Shown here: positions 49,143 to 60,240 of the stretch, one piece after another | Numbering within the stretch: position 1 is the first letter of the stretch | How the letters are laid out: every line of letters starts with the position of its first letter | Source of the DNA: Neoechinorhynchus agilis | Taxonomy: Eukaryota; Acanthocephala | NCBI GenBank assembly: GCA_051530055.1 | Contig: CM121342.1 | Location: forward strand, 4,092,001-4,156,000 | Reading direction: 5' to 3' | DNA length: 64,000 bases | The notes under the pieces: model-generated | What the model was told of the DNA's origin: nothing | Seen by the model: only the letters and a program-made list of their open reading frames with translations | The model's database searches: none | Made by a program: the position numbers and the translations under genes

Positions 49143-51180
49143 TAAAAAAATTGCAGTTGCGATTTAAACTCATTTCTAAACGGAACGATACGATCTTTGA
49201 CTGAGTTTTTTAATAATCCAGCTCATATTTTTTAATAAAAAAATTGCAGTTGTGATTTAAACTCATTTCTAAACGGAACGATACGATCTTTGACTGAGTT
49301 TTTAAATAATCCGGCTCATATTTTTTAATAAAAAAATTGCAGTTGCGATTTAAACTCATTTCTAAACGGAACGATCTTTGACTGAGTTTTTAAATAATCC
49401 GGCTCATATTTTTTAATAAAAAAATTGCAGTTGCGATTTAAACTCATTTCTAAACGGAACGATACGATCTTTGACTGAGTTTTTAAATAATCCGGCTCAT
49501 ATTTTTTAATAAAAAAATTGCAGTTGCGATTTAAACTCATTTCTAAACGAACGATACGATCTTTGACTGATTTTTTAAATAATCCGGCTCATATTTTTTA
49601 ATAAAAAAATTGCAGTTGCGATTTAAACTCATTTCTAAACGGAACGATCTTTGACTGAGTTTTTAAATAATCCGGCTCATATTTTTTAATAAAAAAATTG
49701 CAGTTGCGATTTAAACTCATTTCTAAACGGAACGATCTTTGACTGAGTTTTTAAATAATCCGGCTCATATTTTTTAATAAAAAAATTGCAGTTGCGATTT
49801 AAACTCATTTCTAAACGGAACGATACGATCTTTGACTGAGTTTTTAAATAATCCGGCTCATATTTTTTAATAAAAAAATTGCAGTTGCGATTTAAACTCA
49901 TTTCTAAACGGAACGATCTTTGACTGAGTTTTTAAATAATCCGGCTCATATTTTTTAATAAAAAAATTGCAGTTGCGATTTAAACTCATTTCTAAACGGA
50001 ACGATACGATCTTTGACTGAGTTTTTAAATAATCCGGCTCATATTTTTTAATAAAAAAATTGCAGTTGCGATTTAAACTCATTTCTAAACGGAACGATCT
50101 TTGACTGAGTTTTTAAATAATCCGGCTCATATTTTTTAATAAAAAAATTGCAGTTGCGATTTAAACTCATTTCTAAACGGAACGATACGATCTTTGACTG
50201 AGTTTTTAAATAATCCGGCTCATATTTTTTAATAAAAAAATTGCAGTTGCGATTTAAACTCATTTCTAAACGAACGATCTTTGACTGAGTTTTTAAATAA
50301 TCCGGCTCATATTTTTTAATAAAAAAATTGCAGTTGCGATTTAAACTCATTTCTAAACGGAACGATACGATCTTTGACTGAGTTTTTAAATAATCCGGCT
50401 CATATTTTTTAATAAAAAATTGCAGTTGCGATTTAAACTCATTTCTAAACGGAACGATCTTTGACTGAGTTTTTAAATAATCCGGCTCATATTTTTTAAT
50501 AAAAAAATTGCAGTTGCGATTTAAACTCATTTCTAAACGGAACGATACGATCTTTGACTGAGTTTTTAAATAATCCGGCTCATATTTTTTAATAAAAAAA
50601 TTGCAGTTGCGATTTAAACTCATTTCTAAACGAACGATACGATCTTTGACTGAGTTTTTAAATAATCCGGCTCATATTTTTTAATAAAAAAATTGCAGTT
50701 GCGATTTAAACTCATTTCTAAACGGAACGATCTTTGACTGAGTTTTTAAATAATCCGGCTCATATTTTTTAATAAAAAAATTGCAGTTGCGATTTAAACT
50801 CATTTCTAAACGGAACGATACGATCTTTGACTGAGTTTTTAAATAATCCGGCTCATATTTTTTAATAAAAAAATTGCAGTTGCGATTTAAACTCATTTCT
50901 AAACGACGAACGATCTTTGACTGAGTTTTTAAATAATCCGGCTCATATTTTTTAATAAAAAAATTGCAGTTGCGATTTAAACTCATTTCTAAACGGAACG
51001 ATACGATCTTTGACTGAGTTTTTAAATAATCCGGCTCATATTTTTTAATAAAAAAATTGCAGTTGCGATTTAAACTCATTTCTAAACGGAACGATACGAT
51101 CTTTGACTGAGTTTTTAAATAATCCGGCTCATATTTTTTAATAAAAAAATTGCAGTTGTGATTTAAACTCATTTCTAAAC
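49089..51180 (+). repeat. Tandem array made from the 3' end of the PGAP4-like gene, 93/88-bp units
   Basis: About 23 units. The first unit is the gene's own 3' end: the last 54 nt of coding sequence starting GGAACGATACGATC, including the stop, then AATAAA and about 35 bp of 3' flank. Units either keep or lack the 5-bp ATACG, giving 93 and 88 bp. Through much of the array the two types alternate, so the higher-order period is 181 bp. Minus-strand frames of 71-191 codons inside it are repeat artefacts. Confidence 0.95.
49141..49146 (+). terminator. Poly(A) signal overlapping the PGAP4-like stop codon
   Basis: In TTTTTTAATAAAAAAA the TAA stop (49140-49142) overlaps AATAAA. The hexamer recurs in every unit of the following array. 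Confidence 0.45.
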
Positions 51181-52086
51181 ATAGATTTTTTTTGTCTAGA
51201 TTGTTTGAATGGTTAATTTCTGACTTTTTATACTTTTAATTCTTAAGCCATAAACAAGGACTTGAAATATTAGTCAATTCGAGGGAAAATCTCTATCGGA
51301 ATGGTAAATTTTGACTTGTAATGAAAACAAGAGAAGGCGAGGTTTCCTCTCTTTCCAAATATTTCGCTAACAATAAAACGATTTTCACCACAAGTTAAAA
51401 CTTCTCAGTTACATATCTCGAATAATAAAAAAAGAACATCAAAATTAGATATTCATATCCTTAAGAACTACGAGTCTGAAAATCACATTTCTTGAGTTTT
51501 CATTAAAAAGTAAAACTTGACAGTTAAACGCTTTCCGAGAACGACAGTTTGTTTCTTTACACAATGAAGCCGAACTCCAAAACGAATTAAAGTAGCGATA
51601 ATCTTTCAAATTCAAGTCAAAAAAAGGGAACCTAATGAACGAACAGAAATTAATCTGATTTGTTTTCTAATATGAAATTGGAACGTCTTTAATCTTAAAG
51701 ATTGTTCATGTTCAAAAAGTTAAGAAAGTCTTGCCGATATCCTCTATTTCACGAAAATTGATTAAATTATAAATGATTGATTTTTTGTAAATCGAAAGGT
51801 CGATGATTTAATGGAAATATGCATTCTCGGTCACATTCCTGATCGGAATTTCGGTTTGTTCAAATTAAAGGGCAAGTAAATTATCAGTTTGATGATTCTT
51901 AATAGCAACGCTTAAATCGATCAATGGAGCTTTTTAAACTTCCCTTAAAAGTTCAGCCATTTGCGATGATGACGGTTCGATGAAAAAGAAACTCAGCTGA
52001 ATTGTAGAATTCTACTCATTTTCATTGTTCATTCTTGGTGGATGCCTTAAAGCGGAAATTCGTTCACTTATCCTTTAAGGGTTTTT
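51181..52086. other. Spacer, nothing recognised
   Basis: AT-rich unique sequence between two arrays. No frame longer than about 60 codons, no splice-supported exon and no RNA gene were seen. Confidence 0.4.
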
Positions 52087-55000
52087 TTCGTCTTCTACTC
52101 GCTCGGGGACTTCATCGCAATGGTTAAAGTATTGAAAAACAGTCTAAAGAAAGTTTTATAACTTTTTCCAAAATAAAAATTCGCTAAAATTAAATTATTT
52201 CGCCTTTATCAAAACAAAGAATAAAAATAATTCAATTTTAATATTTCGTCTTCTACTCGCGCGGGGACTTCATCGGAATGGTTAAAATATTAAAAAACAA
52301 TCCAAAGAAAGTTTTATAACTTTTTTTCGCAATAAAAATTCGCTAAAATTAAATTATTTCGCCTTTATCAAAACAAAGAATAAAAATAATTCAATTTTAA
52401 TATTTCGTCTTCTACTCGCGCGAGGACTTCATCGGAATGATTAAAATATTAAAAAACAGTCTAAAGAAAGTTTTATAACTTTTTTCGCAATAAAAATTCG
52501 TTAAAATTAAATTATTTCGCCTTTATCAAAACAAAGAATAAAAATAATTCAATTTTAATATTTCGTCTTCTACTCGCGCGAGGACTTCATCGGAATGGTT
52601 AAAATATTAAAAAACAGTCTAAAGAAAGTTTTATAACTTTTTCAAAAAATTCGCACTTTTTTTCGCAATAAAAATTCGCTAAAATTAAATTATTTCACCT
52701 TTATCAAAACGAAGAATAAAAATAATTCAATTTTAGTATTTCGTCTTCTACTCGCGCGAGGACTTCATCGGAATGGTTAAAATATTAAAAAACAGTCTAA
52801 AGAAAGTTTTATAACTTTTTTCGCAATAAAAATTCGCTAAAATTAAATTATTTCGCCTTTATCAAAACAAAGAATAAAAATAATTCAATTTTAATATTTC
52901 GTCTTCTACTCGCGCGAGGACTTCATCGGAATGATTAAAATATTAAAAAACAGTCTAAAGAAAGTTTTATAACTTTTTTTCGCAATAAAAATTCGCTAAA
53001 ATTAAATTATTTCGCCTTTATCAAAACAAAGAATAAAAATAATTCAATTTTAATATTTCGTCTTCTACTCGCGCGAGGACTTCATCGGAATGGTTAAAAT
53101 ATTAAAAAACAGTCTAAAGAAAGTTTTATAACTACTTTTTTTCGCAATAAAAATTCGCTAATATTAAATTATTTCACCTTTATCAAAACGAAGAATAAAA
53201 ATAATTCAATTTTAGTATTTCGTCTTCTACTCGCGCGAGGACTTCATCGGAATGGTTAAAATATTAAAAAACAGTCTAAAGAAAGTTTTATAACTTTTTT
53301 TCGCAATAAAAATTCGTTAAAATTAAATTATTTCGCCTTTATCAAAACAAAGAATAAAAATAATTCAATTTTAGTATTTCGTCTTCTACTCGCGCGAGGA
53401 CTTCATCGGAATGATTAAAATATTAAAAAACAGTCTAAAGAAAGTTTTATAACTTTTTTTCGCAATAAAAATTCGCTAAAATTAAATTATTTCGCCTTTA
53501 TCAAAACAAAGAATAAAAATAATTCAATTTTAATATTTCGTCTTCTACTCGCGCGAGGACTTCATCGGAATGATTAAAATATTAAAAAACAGTCTAAAGA
53601 AAGTTTTATAACTTTTTTTCGCAATAAAAATTCGCTAAAATTAAATTATTTCGCCTTTATCAAAGCAAAGAATAAAAATAATTCAATTTTAATATTTCGT
53701 CTTCTACTCGCGCGAGGACTTCATCGGAATGGTTAAAATATTAAAAAACAGTCTAAAGAAAGTTTTATAACTTTTTCCAAAATAAAAATTCGCACTTTTT
53801 TTCGCAATAAAAATTCGCTAATATTAAATTATTTTATTTCACCTTTATCAAAACGAAGAATAAAAATAATTCAATTTTAGTATTTCGTCTTCTACTCGCG
53901 CGAGGACTTCATCGGAATGGTTAAAATATTAAAAAACAGTCTAAAGAAAGTTTTATAACTTTTTTCGCAATAAAAATTCGCTAAAATTAAATTATTTCGC
54001 CTTTATCAAAACAAAGAATAAAAATAATTCAATTTTAGTATTCGTCTTCTACTCGCGCGAGACTTCATCGGAATGGTTAAAATATTAAAAAACAGTCTAA
54101 AGAAAGTTTTATAACTTTTTTTCGCAATAAAAATTCGCTAAAATTAAATTATTTCACCTTTATCAAAACAAAGAATAAAAATAATTCAATTTTAATATTT
54201 CGTCTTCTACTCGCGCGAGGACTTCATCGGAATGGTTAAAATATTAAAAAACAGTCTAAAGAAAGTTTTATAACTTTTTTTCGCAATAAAAATTCGCTAA
54301 AATTAAATTATTTCGCCTTTATCAAAACAAAGAATAAATTATTTTTTCACTTATCAAAACGAAGAATAAAAATAATTCAATTTTAGTATTTCGTCTTCTA
54401 CTCGCGCGAGGACTTCATCGGAATGGTTAAAATATTAAAAAACAGTCTAAAGAAAGTTTTATAACTTTTTTTCGCAATAAAAATTCGCTAAAATTAAATT
54501 ATTTCGCCTTTATCAAAACAAAGAATAAAAATAATTCAATTTTAATATTTCGTCTTCTACTCGCGCGGGGACTTCATCGGAATGATTAAAATATTAAAAA
54601 ACAGTCTAAAGAAAGTTTTATAACTTTTTTTCGCAATAAAAATTTGTTAAAATTAAATTATTTCGCCTTTATCAAAGCAAAGAATAAAAATAATTCAATT
54701 TTAATATTTCGTCTTCTACTTGCGCGAGGACTTCATCGGAATGGTTAAAATATTAAAAAACAGTCTAAAGAAAGTTTTATAACTTTTTCCAAAATAAAAA
54801 TTCGCACTTTTTTTCGCAATAAAAATTCGCTAATATTAAATTATTTTATTTCACCTTTATCAAAACGAAGAATAAAAATAATTCAATTTTAGTATTTCGT
54901 CTTCTACTCGCGCGAGGACTTCATCGGAATGGTTAAAATATTAAAAAACAGTCTAAAGAAAGTTTTATAACTTTTTTCGCAATAAAAATTCGCTAAAATT

Positions 55001-55397
55001 AAATTATTTCGCCTTTATCAAAACAAAGAATAAAAATAATTCAATTTTAGTATTTCGTCTTCTACTCGCGCGAGGACTTCATCGGAATGATTAAAATATT
55101 AAAAAACAGTCTAAAGAAAGTTTTATAACTTTTTTTCGCAATAAAAATTCGCTAAAATTAAATTATTTCGCCTTTATCAAAACAAAGAATAAAAATAATT
55201 CAATTTTAATATTTCGTCTTCTACTCGCGCGAGGACTTCATCGGAATGATTAAAATATTAAAAAACAGTCTAAAGAAAGTTTTATAACTTTTTTTCGCAA
55301 TAAAAATTGGTTAAAATTAAATTATTTCGCCTTTATCAAAACAAAGAATAAAAATACTTCAATTTTAATATTTCGTCTTCTACTCGCGCGAGGACTT
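52087..55397. repeat. Tandem array, ~158-bp unit with ~178-190-bp variants
   Basis: About 20-21 units mark themselves by GTCTTCTACTCGCGCGAGGA at about 52090, 52248, 52407, 52565, 52743 and on to 55375. Longer variants carry an extra CAAAATAAAAATTCGCAC or ATTTTATTTCACC stretch. A variant CAAAGCAAAG at about 53662 and 54673, and long units at 53698 and 54709, suggest a higher-order period of about 1.0 kb over part of the array. It ends about 160 bp before the AP-1 sigma start codon, so that promoter must be very compact or overlap the repeat. Confidence 0.95.
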
Positions 55398-55558
55398 ACG
55401 GCTAAAATGTTTCGTTTCATTGACTATGGAAATCGAATTGTTGTAAAGATTTTGTTTGGTGTTGTAAAAGAAAAGTTTTTTCTATTAACCTTCGCCGGTT
55501 TCGTGTGATTTTAAAAGTATCAACCTAAACCATCGGTTTTCTAAATACCATTACAGAT

Positions 55559-56219
55559 ATGGTACGTCCACATTGTGGATCATTGAGCGGATATCCTGAT
55601 TAGTTTCGAATAGATTAATTTTGTATTGTTGTTCAGTCGCCAGGGCAAGCTTCGTCTTCAGAAATGGTACAATACTTCAACAGTTGGTTCCAATAGGAAG
55701 AAGGTTATCAGAGAAGTCATTTCTCTTGTACTGAGTCGAAAACCTAAGATGTGTAACTTTATTAACTGGAAAGATTTAAAGATCGTTTATAAGAGGTTAG
55801 TTTTTATACGAGGATATTTTGCTAACTTTTAAATCTAGGTATGCAAGTTTATTTTTTTGTTGTGCCGTAGACCAAGACGACAATGAGATTTTGGTTTTGG
55901 AGATTATTCACAGATATGTCGAACTGCTAGATAAGTATTTCGGCAGTGTGAGTTTTTAAAAGTCACATTTCTTTACTTACCAAAAAAATAGGTATGCGAG
56001 TTGGATATTATTTTTAATTATGAGAAGGCGTACTTCGTTTGGGATGAGTACATTCTCGGTGGAGAATTGCAGGAAATTAGTCGGAAATTGGTTTTAAAGG
56101 CAGTGACCGATCAGGACATTATTCAGGATGTAAGTGAACTTTTAAGAAAAATCTCTTTTAAGGTCAGGTTTTAGGAAGAAACTCCTCAAGGATTCTTTGA
56201 TGATCACGGTCTAGGTTGA
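55559..56219 (+). CDS. AP1S: Clathrin adaptor AP-1 complex subunit sigma-1, complete
   Basis: The small chain of the AP-1 adaptor, which sorts cargo into clathrin vesicles at the trans-Golgi network and endosomes. Five exons: 55559-55561 (only the ATG, donor GTACGT), 55614-55795, 55839-55947, 55992-56129 and 56175-56219 (TGA). Introns are 43-52 bp, all GT-AG and in phase. The product is 158 residues, the usual length of the family. Diagnostic segments are [75 protein letters not shown] and the invertebrate-type C-terminus [14 protein letters not shown]. The ATG-only exon is inferred because the frame upstream of 55614 closes at TAG and the family begins with one or two Met before this point. 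Confidence 0.95.
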
Positions 56220-56234
56220 CAAGACACATCGACA

Positions 56235-56240
56235 AATAAA
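56235..56240 (+). terminator. Poly(A) signal of AP-1 sigma
   Basis: AATAAA 16 bp after the TGA stop, in ACAAATAAACG. This implies a very short 3' UTR, as in the other genes here. Confidence 0.55.
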
Positions 56241-56529
56241 CGATTATCAGCGTATCGATATATATATTGATTTTGTCGCTTTTAAGTGACAGTGTTCTAT
56301 TTTTAGAGGAAAATCCCGATTTTAACACACACATTTTTAACAGTTTCGATTCTGAGGATCCTTTCTGAATCGTTGATTCTAATTCGACGGTATCAAGCGA
56401 CTGATCGAAACGTAATTTTTGTAAATAATTTCACTTGCAGACTTTGAAGGAATCACATGGTTGAAAATTTTCAAAAAAATTGTGTTTATCATCTAAAAGA
56501 TGATTGAACTTGTTTTATGGCGTAGAAAA

Positions 56530-56706
56530 AAAATTAAAATGAACTTAATCTCAAAAATCCGACTGATTTCGGCATGGCACAATTTTGTAAGGCTTTTTTT
56601 GATCAAGGTTGTTAAAGTGTTTTATTGGATCTTGACCAAAAAGTGTACAAGATTGTGCCTTGCCGAAATCAGTCGGATTTTTGAAATTAAAATCATTTTA
56701 ATTTTA
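56530..56706. repeat. ~76-bp inverted repeat (hairpin) with short loop
   Basis: The left arm, about 56530-56607, and right arm, about 56630-56706, are reverse complements with a perfect central core (AAAAATCCGACTGATTTCGG on the left) and a few mismatches elsewhere. The loop is about 22 nt. A 79-codon frame across it (56500-56739) is an artefact of the palindrome. The length suits a foldback element or a hairpin RNA precursor. It shares no sequence with the two other hairpins. Confidence 0.9.
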
Positions 56707-56939
56707 TTATCTGCCGCTCATTTGTCGCCTATCGACTAAATGACCTTAATCATCTTTATCAAACAATCCATCGTACAAAATGTACCGAAAAAACTCATAG
56801 AGAAAATAAAAGCTCTTTCAGAAGCAAAATTACATTGTTTTTATTTTGGACGTGCCAAACGCCATTTGTCGTAGTCTCTAATTTTTAATATCGATATTTT
56901 TTGGAGCAAAAAATGCGCTTTTTTTCAATTTATATTGCT

Positions 56940-58860
56940 TTTGCTTCGGGGCTAAGGCCTCAGCACCTAAAGGACTTTACAACTGGTGAAGCAGCTTTCT
57001 CCTTAGAAAGGTCGCTTTCTCGGTTAGTCGACCGCCTGACTGGAGAGGATTTGAATCTCGTCGTAAAAAAACCTATTTTTCGAAGAATCATTACATGCCC
57101 TCACAAAAAAAGAAGGTGGGATTCGTCCAATCGCCGTATCACGCCGACTTGCAGGAAAAATTCTGAAAACCGGACAGCAGCTTCGTCCAGTCCAACTGGG
57201 TTGCTGCGGGGCGGAAGCTATTGTCCACTCGCTCCGAAACTTCACTGCAAGGAGCTCAGAGTCGTGCTTGATTCTTAAGTGTGATTTTTCAGAATGCCTT
57301 TAACTCTCTCAATAGAGAAACCATGTTCTGCGCAATTAGGGATCACGCACCAGAAGCCTTCCAGTATTTTCTCAATGCCTTCGCGACGGCGACTCCTTTG
57401 CTTTTCGAAGACCACCTCATTTGGTCCGAAAGAGGAGTGCAGCAAGGAGATCCCCTCGGTCCAATCGCATTCTCCCTAACAGTAAATCCAATAGCGCATT
57501 CTCTCGATTCCTGCTTCAACGCTTGGTACTTGGATGACGCTACGCTCGGAGGTGATCCCTCCGTTGTACTGCGCGATTTGGAGACGCTGATTAGGGAGAC
57601 CTCGAAGATGGGCATTGAGCTCAATGCTGGAAAATGTGAGCTCCTTGTATTGAATATTGGAGACGCCGCCAAAGTCAAAGAACTAATGGCTGGGTTCGAG
57701 GCCGTAGCTCCAGGCCTGAAACTCGTGACTCGGGAACAACTCAGCCTCCTGGGCAGTTGCGTCTTCGATTCAAATGTGGAAGATGAGATCGGCCATATCA
57801 TACCGAAACTTTCGTTGCTGTGCGATAGGGTGAGCGCTCTCTGGACTCATGAAGCGTTATTTCTGATAAAGAACGCGCTCTTCATCCCCAAATTATTGTA
57901 CAAGGTTCGCACAGCAACATTTTTCAAACATAAGGAAGGATTGGCAAAGCTCGACGACAAGGTGAGGGCTTGTCTCGAGCGTATTTTAAATGTCCAGCTC
58001 CCAGATGAGGCGTGGCGACAAGCTACTTTGCCAGTATCATCTGGGGGATTGGGAATTCGTTTGAGGGGAGCCTATCAGTCTCGAAGAACATTTTGAAGGA
58101 AAAGTTGTGTCTTGACCGGGATTTCGTGGTGGCGGTTGAAGAATGGTGCCAGCAGACCGGCGCTAACCATGTTTCCGTGAATGGCCTCAGACAGTCGATC
58201 TGGGACGGAAATCTTGTCGCGAGAGCTCACAGCTCTCTACTTTCCGGTTTTCGCGATGGGGTCGTCCGAGCTAGATTGTTCACGAGAATCTGGGGCGTGG
58301 TTGGAGGCTATTCCTCTGGCATCTGTGGGAACTCTTCTCACTGATGAGGTAACGAGGATCGCAGTATCCTTAAGACTTGGTCTCCCGATATGCACGCCCC
58401 ATCGCTGTCGATGTGGGTCTTTGGTTGATGCTTTCGGGCGACACGGTCTCGTCTGCCGAAAGTCAGGAGGAAGGTTTTCACGCCATTCTGAAATCAATAA
58501 CGCAATTTCTCGGGCGTTGAGAACATCGAACTTCCCCAACATCCTGGAACCCGCCCACCTTTGTCGACTAGACGGCCGTAGGCCCGATGGAATTTCGGTC
58601 TTCCCGTGGCGGGAGGGCAAATGCCTTCTCTGGGACGCCACGTCCCTCGCAGCCAGCAACATCCGCTACTCCCTCGAAATCGCTGGTGGTGCCGCCAGTG
58701 CAGCGGAAGGGAGGAAAATACGGAAATATCTTCACTTATCGAGGGCTCACTATTTTGTCCCCTTCGGAGTAGTGGAGCGTTTGGCAGCTCGGCACTCGCG
58801 ACAAAATATCTCGCCGGCAGTACAACGAGGCCCTAGGAAGGATAGAAGCTAAGATTTTGG
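56940..58860 (+). mobile_element. 5'-truncated non-LTR retrotransposon (LINE) with restriction-like endonuclease
   Basis: The visible part starts within the reverse transcriptase region (SGLRPQHLKDFTTGEAA). RT motifs are GGIRPIAVSRRLAGKIL, the motif A region KCDF followed by NAFNSLNRETMF, GVQQGDPLGPIAF and the catalytic YLDD (57527-57538). Downstream are a Cys/His cluster (HRCRCG near 58400, then HGLVC) and RPDG with LLWDAT (about 58580-58640), which fit the PD-(D/E)XK endonuclease of R2-like elements. The frame changes about four times (near 57070, 57285, 58070 and 58200), so the copy is dead. It is clearly GC-richer than its surroundings. The 3' end is near 58860, with no clear poly(A) tail. 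It lies tail-to-tail with the minus-strand gene at 58997. Confidence 0.85.
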
Positions 58861-58881
58861 GGACGGTGGTGACAAAAATCT

Positions 58882-58887
58882 TTTATT
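58882..58887 (-). terminator. Possible poly(A) signal of the minus-strand 291-aa gene
   Basis: AATAAA on the minus strand about 110 bp beyond the TAA stop, just outside the 3' end of the LINE. Confidence 0.4.
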
Positions 58888-58996
58888 AATTCTTTTTTTT
58901 CGATTAAATGCAAATTTACAATTGGTTGAAGTGACGCAGCGGAAATTCATTCTTTTAAATATTTTTTTTTCGAAAACAGCCACATTCTAATAGAAC

Positions 58997-59872
58997 TTAC
59001 GTAAATTTATTGAGACTATCGTCATCATCGACTAATTCGCAAGTCACACTTCCTACATTAGCACATTTGTGACCATCGTCATTTCCCATTTTCCCATTTA
59101 ACTTATTAATCTTTTCTGCCAATAACAATATAGTTGAACAAAAGTCTGGATCATTTAGTTTTTCTTTAACAACGTCTTTACATTGATCGCTTTTGCTGCA
59201 CGAATCGATACTTGCCATAAAGTCATTAGTCAATCGTGGTGCTGCTGCTCGGTAATGATGATATCGTTCATTTCTCTGACTTCCAGAATGTATCGAATCG
59301 AACTGATAATGATGAATATCGCTATTTTGTCTCTTGACTTTACTTTGATCGTCGTAAATTCGTTCAATGTATCCTGAATTTACTCTTGATTTACTCATTG
59401 CAGTTTGCACTGCTTTAGTCGTATAATTCTTATATTGAACTTTAGAGAGTTGTGTTCGTGGGGATGCAATGGAACAAAGACTACTATTATCTTCGATTGA
59501 ATGGTCGGAATTATCGGGAATATCGGTATAAAACCGATCTTTCGTTTCATTTCCTTTAAATCTAGGATGCCTTCGTCGTCTTTGGACAGGAACGTAGACT
59601 TCAGTGGCACCGTTTCGCTGTAAAACCCTAGGTTGTGCATCTCGTGGATCGTTTGAATCAAGTTCAAAATAATGAACGCTATGAACGATTTTGCCTCCAC
59701 ATGGCTTCTCATTTCTTCTCAACTCACTTAATTTCCCAATATTTAAACCAAACATGGGATTCATTATTGTGTTTTCGTTTGCTGGAATCCGGTGTCCAAC
59801 ATTGAACCGTTGCGGCTGCTGAGGCAAGGGTTCAATGTGTTGGTAGATGGTTTTATGTTGGGACGAGAACAT
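58997..59872 (-). CDS. Unrecognised hydrophilic protein, 291 aa
   Basis: A single 291-codon minus-strand frame beginning MFSSQHKTIYQHIEPL. It has no signal peptide or membrane segment. It is rich in Asn, Ser, Asp, Arg and His, with a basic cluster (QRRRRHPRFKG) and an acidic end (CELVDDDDSLNKFT), and looks largely disordered. The C-terminal third has CSKSDQCKDVVKEKLNDPDF and LLLAEKINKLN, which could form helices. I recognise no domain. The last codons overlap a perfect donor-like AC/GTAAGT (58999-58994), so the gene may continue in another exon. However, an AATAAA lies 110 bp downstream and the LINE abuts it, so the frame may simply end at the TAA. Its length in this AT-rich sequence makes a real gene likely. 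Confidence 0.65.
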   Translation of the reverse strand: MFSSQHKTIYQHIEPLPQQPQRFNVGHRIPANENTIMNPMFGLNIGKLSELRRNEKPCGGKIVHSVHYFELDSNDPRDAQPRVLQRNGATEVYVPVQRRRRHPRFKGNETKDRFYTDIPDNSDHSIEDNSSLCSIASPRTQLSKVQYKNYTTKAVQTAMSKSRVNSGYIERIYDDQSKVKRQNSDIHHYQFDSIHSGSQRNERYHHYRAAAPRLTNDFMASIDSCSKSDQCKDVVKEKLNDPDFCSTILLLAEKINKLNGKMGNDDGHKCANVGSVTCELVDDDDSLNKFT

Positions 59873-60240
59873 CGCAAGATGAGTTTCGTGGAGTTGCTTG
59901 CTTTTAAGCTACTCGCTTTTTTCTAACGTGAGGTCACATGACTTTTCCTTTAGTAGTCTTCGGAGGTTAATCGTCGTTTGACAATGCGAATTTGCCCTCG
60001 TGTCTTTAATCGAGGTGTTCATTTCTAGTCCCAGCTTCTCGAGCTGAAAAGAGCAGATCAAATGTCAACTCAATTAATGGGATCCTTTTTTTCTTCTTAA
60101 AAAAACTGATTCCGTCATTTTTTATAGACCTCGAAACGAAGAACACAAAAATTGAACGTTTTTAAGCGTGACGTCATCGACACGGAAGAAATTAGAATTA
60201 TTGACCAACGTCACAGATTTACCCGGTTTGGTATAGGTCG
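59873..60240. promoter_or_regulatory. 5' flank of the minus-strand gene, with a TGACGTCA site at 60169-60176
   Basis: This is unique sequence between the 291-aa gene and the terminal array. It contains a perfect palindromic TGACGTCA, the consensus CRE/ATF-CREB binding site, about 300 bp upstream of the start codon. No other gene is visible. A single 8-mer can occur by chance, so the regulatory call is weak. Confidence 0.3.

Noticed and set aside
49325-51172. Minus-strand frames of 71-191 codons of a repeated Asn/Lys-rich peptide
   Set aside because: They are antisense to the 3'-end-derived 93/88-bp repeat; the 181-bp period explains their spacing.
56500-56739. 79-codon frame across the third hairpin
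   Set aside because: It reads through both arms of a palindrome and starts in a low-complexity stretch.
57343-58662. Minus-strand frames of 141 and 152 codons over the LINE
   Set aside because: Antisense shadows in GC-rich sequence; the plus strand has RT and endonuclease motifs.
59395-59712. 105-codon minus frame within the 291-aa gene
   Set aside because: It overlaps the longer minus-strand frame in another register and has no better features.
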